From Corynebacterium vitaeruminis (lineage in GTDB: Bacteria > Actinomycetota > Actinomycetes > Mycobacteriales > Mycobacteriaceae): DNA of 64,000 nt. Under the pieces are notes generated by a model. That model was not told the DNA's origin. It saw nothing but the letters and a program-made list of their open reading frames with translations, and searched no databases. This document shows, piece after piece, positions 44,762 through 53,086 of this stretch; the stretch's first letter is position 1, and each line of letters opens with the position of its first letter. A program made the position numbers and the translations under genes. Location: contig NZ_JVVM01000004.1 of NCBI RefSeq assembly GCF_001054325.1, positions 1-64,000 of the forward strand, written 5' to 3'.

Positions 44762-45877
44762 CTACCGTGATTCTGCAGCCTGGGCAATGCGTCCATCTAT
44801 TTCAGTGATGCCGTCAGAAACGGCATTGACGTGTTCGGGGCGAACATTAGCGTTGTCATTGATGCCGCCTTCCACAACGGCGGTTACCGGCACGCACGGA
44901 ACCTCAACATTACGTCCGAGCGCATTCGCTACCAGCGCGATTGCTCGCGGCGAGAAGGTCAGACCAATATGGCCCGACAGATCCGCAGAGCAACCATCCT
45001 GTAGGAGGATGTTGTTGGAAGTCGGTGCGTTCCACTGGCTTGCAGCCATTGGCGTGACGGCTTCATCAACCTGAGTCGAGATTGCAACGTAGTTGACGCC
45101 CGGCTGCTCCAGGCCACCTTCATTCATCTTGGCCATGAACTGGCTGTGCTGCAGCAGATCCACCAGGCTCGGGCTGACAATGAAACCCGCAGCCTTGTCA
45201 CCGGCGTTGTCGAACTGGTTGAGCTGCTCCAAACCATAGGAAGCGCCCAGCAGAGTTGTGCCGTGCAGCACGCCCGCCAGGGACACTACGGTGCCAATTC
45301 CCCTGCCCTGCTCCTGCTTGGCGTAGGCGGCAGCCAAGGCACCACCGGCAGAGTGACCAACGATGTCGACTGCGGTCGCACCGGTTTCCGCCTTGAGAGT
45401 GTCAATCTTCGCAGTCAGCTCAGCCAAAGCAGTGTCCATCGGGGTCATGTTGCGCATCGTTGGAATAGAGCCCAGCACTGAAAACTCATCCGGGCCCAGC
45501 TTGCCGACGTTAAATGCGTACAGACACTTCCCCATTGCCTTTAGCTCCGGTGCCATGCGGGCATAGGTCTGGTACGAGTTCGAGTTCATGCCGTGGATCA
45601 TGACCACCGGATTCTCACCAGGAGCAGGAACACACTGCACATTTGTGCCCTCTGGGCTGATGTTCTCCGTCATCCCCTGATTGACCATGACTGTGGGGAA
45701 ATCATTTGCCTTTGGCCCCCAGCCACCCATCTCGGTCCAAGACAGGACCTGATCGTTACCAGCTGCCGAAGCCGGTTCGGCAGCCGCGATGGGAGCCGCC
45801 GCCAGAGCGACCCCAGCTGCAGCCAACAGTGCCGTGGCTGACCGTGCCAGTTTTGCAAATGCTCGATGAGTGCCCAT
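44762..45877 (-). CDS. Secreted triacylglycerol lipase/alpha-beta hydrolase
   Basis: The 371-aa protein has a clear Sec signal peptide (about residues 1-36; basic start, Ala-rich core, cleavage near AAAEPASA). The mature enzyme has the oxyanion region VVMIHGMNSN and the nucleophile elbow DIVGHSAGGALAAAYA. A C-terminal Asp/His region contains SADLSGHIGL. Similar extracellular lipases of lipophilic corynebacteria release fatty acids from host lipids. AAGGAG lies 7 nt before ATG 45877. A CRP/GlxR-like site lies about 210 bp upstream. Confidence 0.88.
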   Translation of the reverse strand: MGTHRAFAKLARSATALLAAAGVALAAAPIAAAEPASAAGNDQVLSWTEMGGWGPKANDFPTVMVNQGMTENISPEGTNVQCVPAPGENPVVMIHGMNSNSYQTYARMAPELKAMGKCLYAFNVGKLGPDEFSVLGSIPTMRNMTPMDTALAELTAKIDTLKAETGATAVDIVGHSAGGALAAAYAKQEQGRGIGTVVSLAGVLHGTTLLGASYGLEQLNQFDNAGDKAAGFIVSPSLVDLLQHSQFMAKMNEGGLEQPGVNYVAISTQVDEAVTPMAASQWNAPTSNNILLQDGCSADLSGHIGLTFSPRAIALVANALGRNVEVPCVPVTAVVEGGINDNANVRPEHVNAVSDGITEIDGRIAQAAESR

Positions 45878-46209
45878 GATTACTCCTTGCCTAGAGCAGC
45901 GAATAGTAAAACGCTTCCAATAAGAACTACGAAAAATAGACAAAGAGTCAGGGATTAGCAGCCAAAATCAGCGGCGCACCCCTGAGCGGGAACTAATTAA
46001 AGCTTCGAAAAAGGGTTAACAAAATGTGAACTAAATATAACTATAATCCCATTTACTTAACGATCTCGTAGGTTTTTAAAGTGATGTCAGTCACAGGGCA
46101 AAACAGAAGCCCGCTCCCGGCCCATCCCCGCGCACGCAGCGCCGACAGTGGCTGCAAAATATCTCGAGACATACAGGGTCGGGAACCTGCACGAGTATCA
46201 GCTCGAAGG
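45878..46209. promoter_or_regulatory. Lipase upstream region with CRP/GlxR-like site
   Basis: An AT-rich stretch (45985-46075) carries several possible -10 elements on the minus strand. A CRP/GlxR-type palindrome, AGTGA-N6-TCACA, is at 46080-46095 (one base off consensus). No gene is seen. The right end contains the 3' flank of the ABC1-kinase gene. Confidence 0.5.
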
Positions 46210-48174
46210 CTAACTCAGGGAGCCTACGTCTCCCCCGTTTCCTACTGAAAGCACCAGCAGTCGGCTGCCCAGCACATACGACACCAGCAGCACAGTCATC
46301 CCCGCAAAGGTGGAGAGCTCAAATGTGTTTGCCCACCGGATTCCCTGCCCAAACAGAACCAGCACAATGCCAACAAGAGCGGTAATCGCCGTCAGCACCG
46401 ACAGAGAGAACAGCTGTCCGTAGTGCTGCATCATTGATCGGCTTTGCGCTGTCCTAAATGGCGAAAAATCTAAGCCGTAGTTTTCCTGGTCCAGCCGATT
46501 GGCAATTGTGGTCAGTTGAGCTGGAAGGCGTTCTGCCGCAGGAAGTGCAATTAGTGCTCTTTCAACAGTTTCTTGCACCATCGGAGAAACGCTTACTTCC
46601 TGCTGGAAAATGTCGCGAGCGATTTCGCGGGACTCGCTAATAAAGTCACTTTGCGGTGCCAGGATCTTCAAGGTTCCTTCAAGTGCACCTAGGCACCGGA
46701 AGGCCGCTGCGATTCCCGGAGGCACCTGGAATCCGGCTTGCACGACGACGCGGAAAAGCTCATCGAAGAGTTCGTCGATTGGCAGACTGTCGACGCGCAT
46801 AATTAGTGCGCCAATTCGAGGCTCTAACAGCCGGGTATCCAGATTCACCGGTTCAATCAGGAGCCGCCGGAGCGCGGCCACAGCCGCAGCACCATCTTGA
46901 AGGTCGACTGCTACCAACAGTCCCATCATGGCCTTGCGTGAAGGCCGGTCCACTCGGCCAACCGAACCGAAGTCCAGCAGGACCAGCTTGTTGTCAGGCG
47001 TGAGCATGATGTTTCCACCGTGCAGATCGGCATGAAAAATGCCATGCACGAGAACCTGCTGCATCACAGAAGTGACAATCAGCTGATTGAGTGCCTTGCG
47101 GGTTTCCTCCGGTAGATTCGCCACCTGCTCATCTGCCGAGGACAGCGGCGTTCCCTCCACCAATTCCATGGTGAGCACTCGCTGCGTCGAATACTCTGGG
47201 AAACCTTTCGGCACACCAATCTCGGTCAAGCCGTCCATCAATTCGAGATTCCGCAGCTCAATCCGATAATCCAGCTCTTCATCCAGAGAGTCGCGAAACC
47301 CGACAGCAAGATCATGGACGCCAAACGCCTTCGCCCACTGTGTTCTTCTCTCGAGTAGTCGCGCCAACCAGAAAATAATGTCCAAATCGGCAGCTACGAC
47401 TTCTTCCGCCCCGGAACGCAACACCTTTACCGCGACTTGAGTGCCGTCTTTCAACTGTGCGCGATGCACCTGCCCCAATGACGCAGCAGCCATCGGCGTC
47501 TGGTCAATGCATTCAAAGACCTCCTCCGGCGCTGCACCAAGTTCGGTGGTGAGTGTTTTCTTCACAACTTGCCACGGCTCCGATGGGACCTTGCTGTGCA
47601 GATTCGAGAGCTCCGCAATATAGTCCGCCGGCAAAACGTCTGGCCTAGTAGCCAGCATCTGCCCAAACTTGACGAAGGTAACTCCACAATCTGTAAGCGC
47701 ACGCCGAAGTGCAACCGCCGCACTGGTAGCCGTTTCTGGATTTTCAACGGTTCGCGAACGACGGACATAGCGAAAGAGACCATGCTTGAGCGCAATTCGA
47801 GCAATGGTGAATAGACGCCGCATTCGCCGGAAATACTGTGGCATGTGCCGAAGAATGTCGACCGGGCCAGGCAGAGACCCTGTTGGAACGAGCATTTCGG
47901 TGGCTGCCAATAGGCTCATCTCAATTGCCAGAACCCAGCCCAGGAAAAGCAGGGAAAACGCAATTCCAGCACCTGAGTACTCCGGCGCTAGTGGATCATG
48001 AATGCCCGCATGCTCCAGCATGATGAGCAACAATGGGTTCGCAGCCACACTTGTGACCAGCGAAAATAAGATGGTTCGCGGCCAGCCCACCGGGTACCCC
48101 AGAGCTCTGCGGGTAGCCCAGGCAACAACAAAAGTGTTGACAATCGCGGACACAATAACCACTAGCACCGACAT
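46210..48174 (-). CDS. ABC1/UbiB-family atypical kinase with membrane segments
   Basis: The 654-aa protein has N-terminal transmembrane helices (about residues 1-100), then an ABC1/AarF/UbiB kinase-like domain. Motifs are FVKFGQMLATRPDVLP (KxGQ), AAASLGQVHRAQLKDGTQVAVKV (A-rich loop and Lys), FHADLHGGNIML and LDFGSVGR. Two C-terminal transmembrane helices follow. UbiB/ABC1 proteins are ATPases that assist quinone or lipid handling. ATG 48174 is favoured because TATACT ends 7 nt upstream, suiting a leaderless start; a GTG at 48246 would add 24 residues. Confidence 0.85.
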   Translation of the reverse strand: MSVLVVIVSAIVNTFVVAWATRRALGYPVGWPRTILFSLVTSVAANPLLLIMLEHAGIHDPLAPEYSGAGIAFSLLFLGWVLAIEMSLLAATEMLVPTGSLPGPVDILRHMPQYFRRMRRLFTIARIALKHGLFRYVRRSRTVENPETATSAAVALRRALTDCGVTFVKFGQMLATRPDVLPADYIAELSNLHSKVPSEPWQVVKKTLTTELGAAPEEVFECIDQTPMAAASLGQVHRAQLKDGTQVAVKVLRSGAEEVVAADLDIIFWLARLLERRTQWAKAFGVHDLAVGFRDSLDEELDYRIELRNLELMDGLTEIGVPKGFPEYSTQRVLTMELVEGTPLSSADEQVANLPEETRKALNQLIVTSVMQQVLVHGIFHADLHGGNIMLTPDNKLVLLDFGSVGRVDRPSRKAMMGLLVAVDLQDGAAAVAALRRLLIEPVNLDTRLLEPRIGALIMRVDSLPIDELFDELFRVVVQAGFQVPPGIAAAFRCLGALEGTLKILAPQSDFISESREIARDIFQQEVSVSPMVQETVERALIALPAAERLPAQLTTIANRLDQENYGLDFSPFRTAQSRSMMQHYGQLFSLSVLTAITALVGIVLVLFGQGIRWANTFELSTFAGMTVLLVSYVLGSRLLVLSVGNGGDVGSLS

Positions 48175-48306
48175 ACCTGCGAGTATACGTAGGCTGAAAC
48201 TCAGCCAAGCTTCGTAAAAACCGGAACTACTTCCAACAACGAACACGAGAACAGGCGTTCTAAAGGACTAAACCTCTAATCCGGCCTTTTTACTAGTGTT
48301 CAGTGC

Positions 48307-49026
48307 ATGACCACGTTTGATTCGCCAATTATTAGGGCGTTCTTCACCGAGGATGACGTTAAGGCGGCGCAGAAGCTTTCAGCGCAATCCCCGTTGGCCG
48401 AGGTTGCAGCTGGTTCCTACCGCGCCACCGTGGATAACTTCGAGGTCCAGGTTGATGGGTTCACTTTTCCGGACTGCACTTCATATCAATGCGATGACTT
48501 CCGTACAAGGAAGTCATGTGCACACGTCTGCTTCGGCGTCGCAACAATGTTGGCCGAGCACCCCGGTATCGAAGAAGTCTTGTGGCCGGATTCTGATGCG
48601 GCTATGAACCCGGATCTGTTGGAACCGGATTGCTACTACGAGCTCAAAATGCTCCCCATGACTTACTCACCTTCATGTCAGGGAGGCCGCACATTGGCAG
48701 AGTCAATATCGGATAAGGCGAGCCAATGCCACGGGGTTGTTGACGACGCTCAAATCGCCGATGAGGTAAAACGCCTGTTCCAGGATTACTTCGAACTGCC
48801 AGGATCATGGGATCCCGATATTCGTAGGAAGGAAATTGAGGCGTTGATAGCCGAACTTCACGACCTCGGTGTTGACGACAAGGAGATTCGAACTCTCGTG
48901 TCAGAACACCCCGGGTATTCAGACGTAATTCCTCGCCGCTGGTGGCCACGGAGTTGGTGGATAACTCGGTTCTTGCCATCTCATTGGCCTAATTGGCGAC
49001 TGTCTAATTGGCAGCCACAAAGATAG
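48307..49026 (+). CDS. SWIM-like zinc-finger protein
   Basis: The 239-aa protein has a SWIM-type motif at about residues 55-80: the CDDFRTRKSCAHVCF portion supplies C...C-x-H. The first Cys of the usual C-x-C pair is replaced by Tyr, with another Cys five residues ahead of the second. Flanking EVQVDGFTFPDCTSYQ is typical of the N-terminal SWIM strand. A Trp/Arg-rich C-terminus follows (WWPRSWW...WPNWRLSNWQ). SWIM proteins usually bind DNA or partner proteins. It is divergent from the ABC1 kinase gene. Confidence 0.7.
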   Translation: MTTFDSPIIRAFFTEDDVKAAQKLSAQSPLAEVAAGSYRATVDNFEVQVDGFTFPDCTSYQCDDFRTRKSCAHVCFGVATMLAEHPGIEEVLWPDSDAAMNPDLLEPDCYYELKMLPMTYSPSCQGGRTLAESISDKASQCHGVVDDAQIADEVKRLFQDYFELPGSWDPDIRRKEIEALIAELHDLGVDDKEIRTLVSEHPGYSDVIPRRWWPRSWWITRFLPSHWPNWRLSNWQPQR

Positions 49027-49119
49027 AAGCCGCGCAGGTTGCGAATCCGAGATAGATCGCGCCGACCTCGCGTTACAGAAAAACCCCTTTCCACCTGCTC
49101 TTACATTAAGGTATTTCAC

Positions 49120-49626
49120 ATGCACAAACGACACATCTTCGCCCTTGCACTCACTATTCCGGCATTGTTCCTTTCCGCTTGCGCCAACGGAGAATCGGAA
49201 AAGGCACCGGAGCCGACGACGGTTACAAAAACAGTCACCAGCCCAGAACGCAGCACGAAGTCGACGACGCAATCCACCACCAAATCTCCTACCCCGTCGG
49301 CGACCCCGACCCGGACGTCGGAAAGTTCCAAACCCACTGGTTACACCGACGCGCCCAATGGCGAGCCAACGGCTATAAACAAGACGATTTCGCATTGCGC
49401 CAAATCTTCGCAGGGCCTCTATGAGCAAGGCACCACCTGGTTTACAGACGGTACTACCGGCTGGACACAGTATTGCGCCAACAATTTCTATGACGGCCCA
49501 CCTACAAACACTGCCCCAGAGCCACAAAACAACGAGCCGTCCCCATGGGTTCAAGGACAAATTGACTGGTCTAATTGCTTAAACTCTGGATATTCAGAAG
49601 AAGAATGCCGCGCGATGTTGAATTAG
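49120..49626 (+). CDS. Small lipoprotein
   Basis: The 168-aa protein has a lipoprotein signal peptide (MHKRHIFALALTIPALFLSAC) with lipobox LSAC and the lipid-attachment Cys at about residue 21. A Ser/Thr/Lys-rich stalk (residues 27-75) follows. A small C-terminal domain carries four Cys (SHCAK, QYCAN, SNCLN, EECRA) that could form two disulphides. I do not recognise the family. ATG 49120 is chosen because it starts the signal peptide. It lies between two cytoplasmic-type genes that may be partners. Confidence 0.7.
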   Translation: MHKRHIFALALTIPALFLSACANGESEKAPEPTTVTKTVTSPERSTKSTTQSTTKSPTPSATPTRTSESSKPTGYTDAPNGEPTAINKTISHCAKSSQGLYEQGTTWFTDGTTGWTQYCANNFYDGPPTNTAPEPQNNEPSPWVQGQIDWSNCLNSGYSEEECRAMLN

Positions 49627-49765
49627 ATGACGCGATATTAACGGGCCTACACCTCGCTAGATGGCGCAAACATCACCGCTCTTAACATTTCGCTTAACGA
49701 CGGTGCGTTTGGCCCACATTTCTCATCTTGAGCTACCCATAAAAAATTCCACAGGAAAAAGAAAC

Positions 49766-50455
49766 ATGTCCAACGAAACATCCCCGCCACCTTTTAATTT
49801 GCCACGACTGCTCAGAGCTGACCAGTTTGCTGAGGTGGTTCATCAACTAATCTCCCCACCGAAAGATGGGCATCTGGAGTACGACCAGATAAGTCAGGGC
49901 GAAATAATCTCTAAGGCTGTTGAGCACATTGAATCCGCCCTCAATCATGCCGTCGACTCTAGAGAACGTAACGAAGACCCCGCACCATGGCCTAATTTTG
50001 AAGAAATTCTTCATGTCACGAACAAGGCAGTGGAAGACGCACTCGAAATTGCCAAATTAGCGGACGGCTGGGACGGCTGCGAGATCGGTGGTGCCTGCGC
50101 AGACCTAATTCTGGATATCCACCCGAGAGTTGTCGCAGCTGCAAAGGTGCCGCCCACAGAACTAGCTCAGTGGTTTATAAATTATGACGGTCTAGCAGAG
50201 GCCTGGGATTATAAGCTCGATCCGGTGGCATATGCTCCCACACTCGGCCCCATTGGCATGAAAATTATCCTGGACTGGGTGGAACAGCTTCGAGAATCGC
50301 TGGCTGATCCGACGAACCGTTCAAATTGGTACCTAAAACAATTAGTCGACCACATGGATGAACGGTTGGCGGTGCTTTCGGAAACTGCTGCTGAGCCCGC
50401 TAACCCTTCCGCGTCAGAAAACCACAACCACACTCACAATCTCGAGCACTTTTGA
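49766..50455 (+). CDS. DUF6880-like protein, possible SWIM partner
   Basis: The 229-aa protein looks soluble and helical. The block ADGWDGCEIGGACADLILDIHPRVV...PTELAQWFINYDGL...LDPVAYAPTLGPIGMKIILDWVEQLRE resembles the repeat-like C-terminal region found in DUF6880/SWIM-domain proteins, where it normally follows the zinc finger on the same chain. Here it is a separate gene after the SWIM-like protein. ATG 49766 has AGGAAAAAG upstream. The C-terminus is His/Asn-rich. The family assignment is from memory of motif pattern and is tentative. Confidence 0.5.
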   Translation: MSNETSPPPFNLPRLLRADQFAEVVHQLISPPKDGHLEYDQISQGEIISKAVEHIESALNHAVDSRERNEDPAPWPNFEEILHVTNKAVEDALEIAKLADGWDGCEIGGACADLILDIHPRVVAAAKVPPTELAQWFINYDGLAEAWDYKLDPVAYAPTLGPIGMKIILDWVEQLRESLADPTNRSNWYLKQLVDHMDERLAVLSETAAEPANPSASENHNHTHNLEHF

Positions 50456-50467
50456 TACCAAACCGGA

Positions 50468-50495
50468 TTGACTTAGTGCACAATCCTCCTACAAA
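50468..50495 (+). promoter_or_regulatory. Candidate promoter of the Y-RNA-like transcript
   Basis: TTGACT (-35, 50468-50473) and TACAAA (-10, 50490-50495) are separated by 16 bp. The predicted start, 7-10 nt downstream, falls at 50502-50505, which is the 5' end of the terminal stem of the folded RNA. Confidence 0.6.
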
Positions 50496-50504
50496 ATAGA
50501 ACTT

Positions 50505-50616
50505 GTGAAGTGGGCCGGAGCCGTTCGGTTATCAAACTATAATGATTAGCCTGACCCTGATTGGTCGGGCGTTTTCGGACGGTATTTACACGCCCGCTTC
50601 ACACCCCATTCTTTTT
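50505..50616 (+). ncRNA. Candidate Y RNA (Ro/Rsr-associated non-coding RNA)
   Basis: Three nested helices fold this segment. The terminal stem pairs 50505-50515 with 50592-50602 (11 bp, one G-U). The middle stem pairs 50520-50527 with 50576-50583 (8 bp, two G-U). The apical hairpin pairs 50549-50556 with 50563-50570 (8 bp, one G-U) around a 6-nt loop. A T5 run (50612-50616) follows. A long end-pairing stem with internal loops is the hallmark of Y RNAs, which bind the Ro60/Rsr ring; the gene sits directly upstream of rsr, as often seen in bacteria. No tRNA-like module of the YrlA class is apparent. An rsr 5'-leader element is the alternative. Confidence 0.6.
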
Positions 50617-50648
50617 AGATGCAATTGCGGAAACGGGGAGACGACATC

Positions 50649-52283
50649 GTGGACTCTCTGCAAAACTTTAGTTTCTCAAACACTCCCCAACAGGTAAAAG
50701 CTAGCGAAAAGCAAGTGCAAAACTCTGCCGGGGGCTTTACCTTCGAGCTCGATGACAAAGCTCGACTGCGTCGTTTCCTCATTCTTGGTGTCGAAGGTGG
50801 CACTTTTTACGCAAATGCAAGACACCTTGCGTTCGACAATGTTCAAATCCTCCAGCGTATGGCGGTCAACGACCCAGTAACCTTGGTCGACACGATTGTC
50901 GATGTATCCGTCAGCGGCGCGGCCCCAAAGCAGCAGCCTGCGCTCTTTGCACTAGCCTTTGCTGCATCGGTTCCCCAGTCTTCCCAGGCAGCGCTAGCTG
51001 CATTGCCACGTGTCGCACGAACAGGCTCGGCTCTGCTGCAGTTCGTCTCCTATGTAGAGAAGTTCCGAGGCTGGGGTCGTGGCCTGCGCCGCGCAGTTGG
51101 AAGTTGGTATTCCACGAAGCGCGCTGATGATCTCGCCTACCAAGTGGTCAAATACCGCAATCGTGGTGGCTGGTCGCACCGTGATCTTCTACGCTTAGCT
51201 CACCCTTCGACAAGCGACGAGAGCCTCCGCGCAACGTTTGATTGGATTGTGCGTGGCTCCAGTTCTACCTCCTTTAGCGATTCCACTGGTGACACTTCAT
51301 CCGAGAACATCCCCACAATAATCGAGGGTTTTGCTAAGGCAAGCCACGCGACAACTTCCAGCGAGTGGGCTGCCCTTGTGCGTGGTTATGGACTCAGCTG
51401 GGAAATGCTGCCGGATGCAGCCCTAAACGAGCCCGACGTATGGGCCGCCTTGCTTGATACAGATGTTCCGCAAACAGCACTGATTCGCCAGCTCCCGAGG
51501 CTTACTCGATTAGGGCTACTTCCTGGTTTAGGCGGACGGACAAGCGATGTCGTTTCGCAAATTACGGATGCGGAGCGCTTACGCAAAGCTCGCATTCACC
51601 CTGTGTCTGTTTTGTCTGCTCAACGCACCTACGCCAAGGGACGGTCCTTCCAAGGAACGACGGAATGGGAGCCAACAGCCCGCATATCTGATGCGCTGGA
51701 TGAAGCGTTCTATTTATCCTTCGGCGCAGTTAAACCAGCCAATAAGCGAACCCTACTTAGCCTAGATGTCTCGGCATCTATGCATTGGCCACTGGGCGGT
51801 ACACCGCTAACGGCTCGCGATGCGTCTGCAGCGCTTTCCCTTGTGACACTTGCCACCGAATCCGAGTCAATGGTTTTAGGCTTTACCACAAACAGCCTCA
51901 CTAAGGGGTTCCTGCGAGATGTCGTCACCCCTCTCGACATTTCCGCACGTCAAAGGCTTGACGATGTCCTAGATTATATAGATGGGCTTCCCTTCGGCGG
52001 AACAGACTGCTCATTGCCAATGCTTTATGCACTGGAGAATTCTCTGGAAGTAGACACCTTCGTTATCTATACCGACAACGAGACTTGGGCCGGCAAGATG
52101 CACCCACACCAGGCACTGCAGCGTTACCGCAAGGAATCTGGAATCGACGCCAAGTTGGTTGTTGCTGGTATGACTGCCACTAAATTCAGCATCGCTAATC
52201 CTGACGATGCCGGCATGCTCGATGTTGTCGGTTTCGACGCCGCGGTGCCAAATCTTATTTCTGAATTCTCTCGCGGGTTTTAG
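50649..52283 (+). CDS. rsr: Ro60 orthologue Rsr, TROVE and VWA domains
   Basis: The 544-aa protein has a TROVE domain of HEAT-like helical repeats (about residues 20-330) that forms the RNA-binding ring. Its start, NFSFSNTPQQVKASEKQVQNSAGG, is typical. The C-terminal von Willebrand A domain (about 355-544) has the MIDAS motif DVSASM and a Thr/Asp loop in GGTDCSLPM. Bacterial Rsr binds Y RNA and works with exonucleases such as PNPase in RNA quality control and stress survival. GTG 50649 has GGGGAG 8 nt upstream; an ATG at 50619 has no Shine-Dalgarno sequence and sits right behind the T-run of the ncRNA. rtcB, a frequent neighbour, is absent. Confidence 0.92.
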   Translation: MDSLQNFSFSNTPQQVKASEKQVQNSAGGFTFELDDKARLRRFLILGVEGGTFYANARHLAFDNVQILQRMAVNDPVTLVDTIVDVSVSGAAPKQQPALFALAFAASVPQSSQAALAALPRVARTGSALLQFVSYVEKFRGWGRGLRRAVGSWYSTKRADDLAYQVVKYRNRGGWSHRDLLRLAHPSTSDESLRATFDWIVRGSSSTSFSDSTGDTSSENIPTIIEGFAKASHATTSSEWAALVRGYGLSWEMLPDAALNEPDVWAALLDTDVPQTALIRQLPRLTRLGLLPGLGGRTSDVVSQITDAERLRKARIHPVSVLSAQRTYAKGRSFQGTTEWEPTARISDALDEAFYLSFGAVKPANKRTLLSLDVSASMHWPLGGTPLTARDASAALSLVTLATESESMVLGFTTNSLTKGFLRDVVTPLDISARQRLDDVLDYIDGLPFGGTDCSLPMLYALENSLEVDTFVIYTDNETWAGKMHPHQALQRYRKESGIDAKLVVAGMTATKFSIANPDDAGMLDVVGFDAAVPNLISEFSRGF

Positions 52284-52462
52284 TGCCAGGATTTTAGCGC
52301 CCACGCGAACGTTCGCTGCGTTTCTCTGCGCGAGTAAGTGATGGAGGTCGAGAAATTTCTTGTTTCGCTCACCCCAATATGCGGATGATTTTCCTGGTAA
52401 CGCGTTCCCTAAAAACTTACCTGTCGGGGTAGGTCACCAAATACCCCTCCGTCAAAGATTGA
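52284..52462. other. Convergent intergenic region with possible second structured RNA
   Basis: CCAGGA (52286-52291) can pair with TCCTGG (52392-52397) across about 100 nt. Local hairpins lie inside, for example GCGAACGTTCGC and CGAGAAATTTCTTG. A GGGGTA/TACCCC hairpin (52426-52431 with 52442-52447) lies nearer the nuclease fragment. It could hold a terminator or a second Y-like RNA; no promoter is clear. Confidence 0.3.
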
Positions 52463-53086
52463 TTACAAATCCCCGTAGTATTCGCGAAGCTTCACTGCCA
52501 TCAAAGAGCGGCGCTTCTGCAGGAACTCGTGGTAGTTCTCAACAGTTGTGTCAACAAGCGACCCAGGAATGGCATTAACTTCAAGGTTTCGGTCAAGGTC
52601 CTCGCGGGATGTAATCTCGCCGAGCGTCGGCTCACCGGACTCAATTTGGGAGAACACCTCACCCAAATATTCAGAGGGCATGCGGTTGCCGATTCGAATA
52701 TTTACCGCAGTTTCTGCAAAGGCGTAGTTGGCCACCTGGTTGTAATCGCGCTTGTCGTTGACCCCGTTTTTGCGAAGATAGTCTTTCGGAACCAGGTGAT
52801 GAATATCGTCTTGGACTTCAATCATCGAACTAACTAACGCGTGCTTACTTAAAAACGCCGTTGCCTGTGCCTTCACCTGCGAAGCCATAAAGGTTCGGAA
52901 TTGCGGATTATTCACGCTCGAAGAATCGAAACGCTGTGGGAGTGTTACTGCCCAGAAGCTCTCTCCCAGCTCGCCTTCTTCAAGCTCCTTCAACACTGCG
53001 GCTGCCCCGACTCGGTCGATTGCACGCAGGTCTCGTTCAAAGGTTGACTCGAAAAGACCTGACGCTCTACCCGTCAACTGCGTCAT
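52463..53086 (-). pseudogene. C-terminal half of a GmrSD/DUF262-type nuclease
   Basis: The 207-aa product matches the C-terminal part of DUF262/GmrSD-like restriction proteins. It begins inside the usual LTGR-x-SG block (LTGRASGLFESTFERDLRAI), then FWAVTLPQRFDSSS, and the HNH-like DIHHLVPKDYLRKNGVNDKRDYNQVANYAFAE...NIRIGNRMPSEYL. The N-terminal DUF262 (ParB-like nucleotide-binding) domain, normally about 300 residues, is missing. The 560 bp upstream does not restore it. A GAGAGGG 7 nt before the ATG would allow translation, so it may be a stand-alone relict or a decayed gene. Confidence 0.65.

Noticed and set aside
50592..50616. Simple intrinsic terminator upstream of rsr
   Set aside because: The closing stem pairs with sequence 77 nt away and the T-run begins 9 nt after it, too far for a standard terminator. 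There is also no upstream gene close enough in need of one.
50619..50648. ATG 50619 as the rsr start
   Set aside because: It has no Shine-Dalgarno sequence and directly follows the ncRNA T-run. GTG 50649 has GGGGAG at ideal spacing and begins the conserved sequence.
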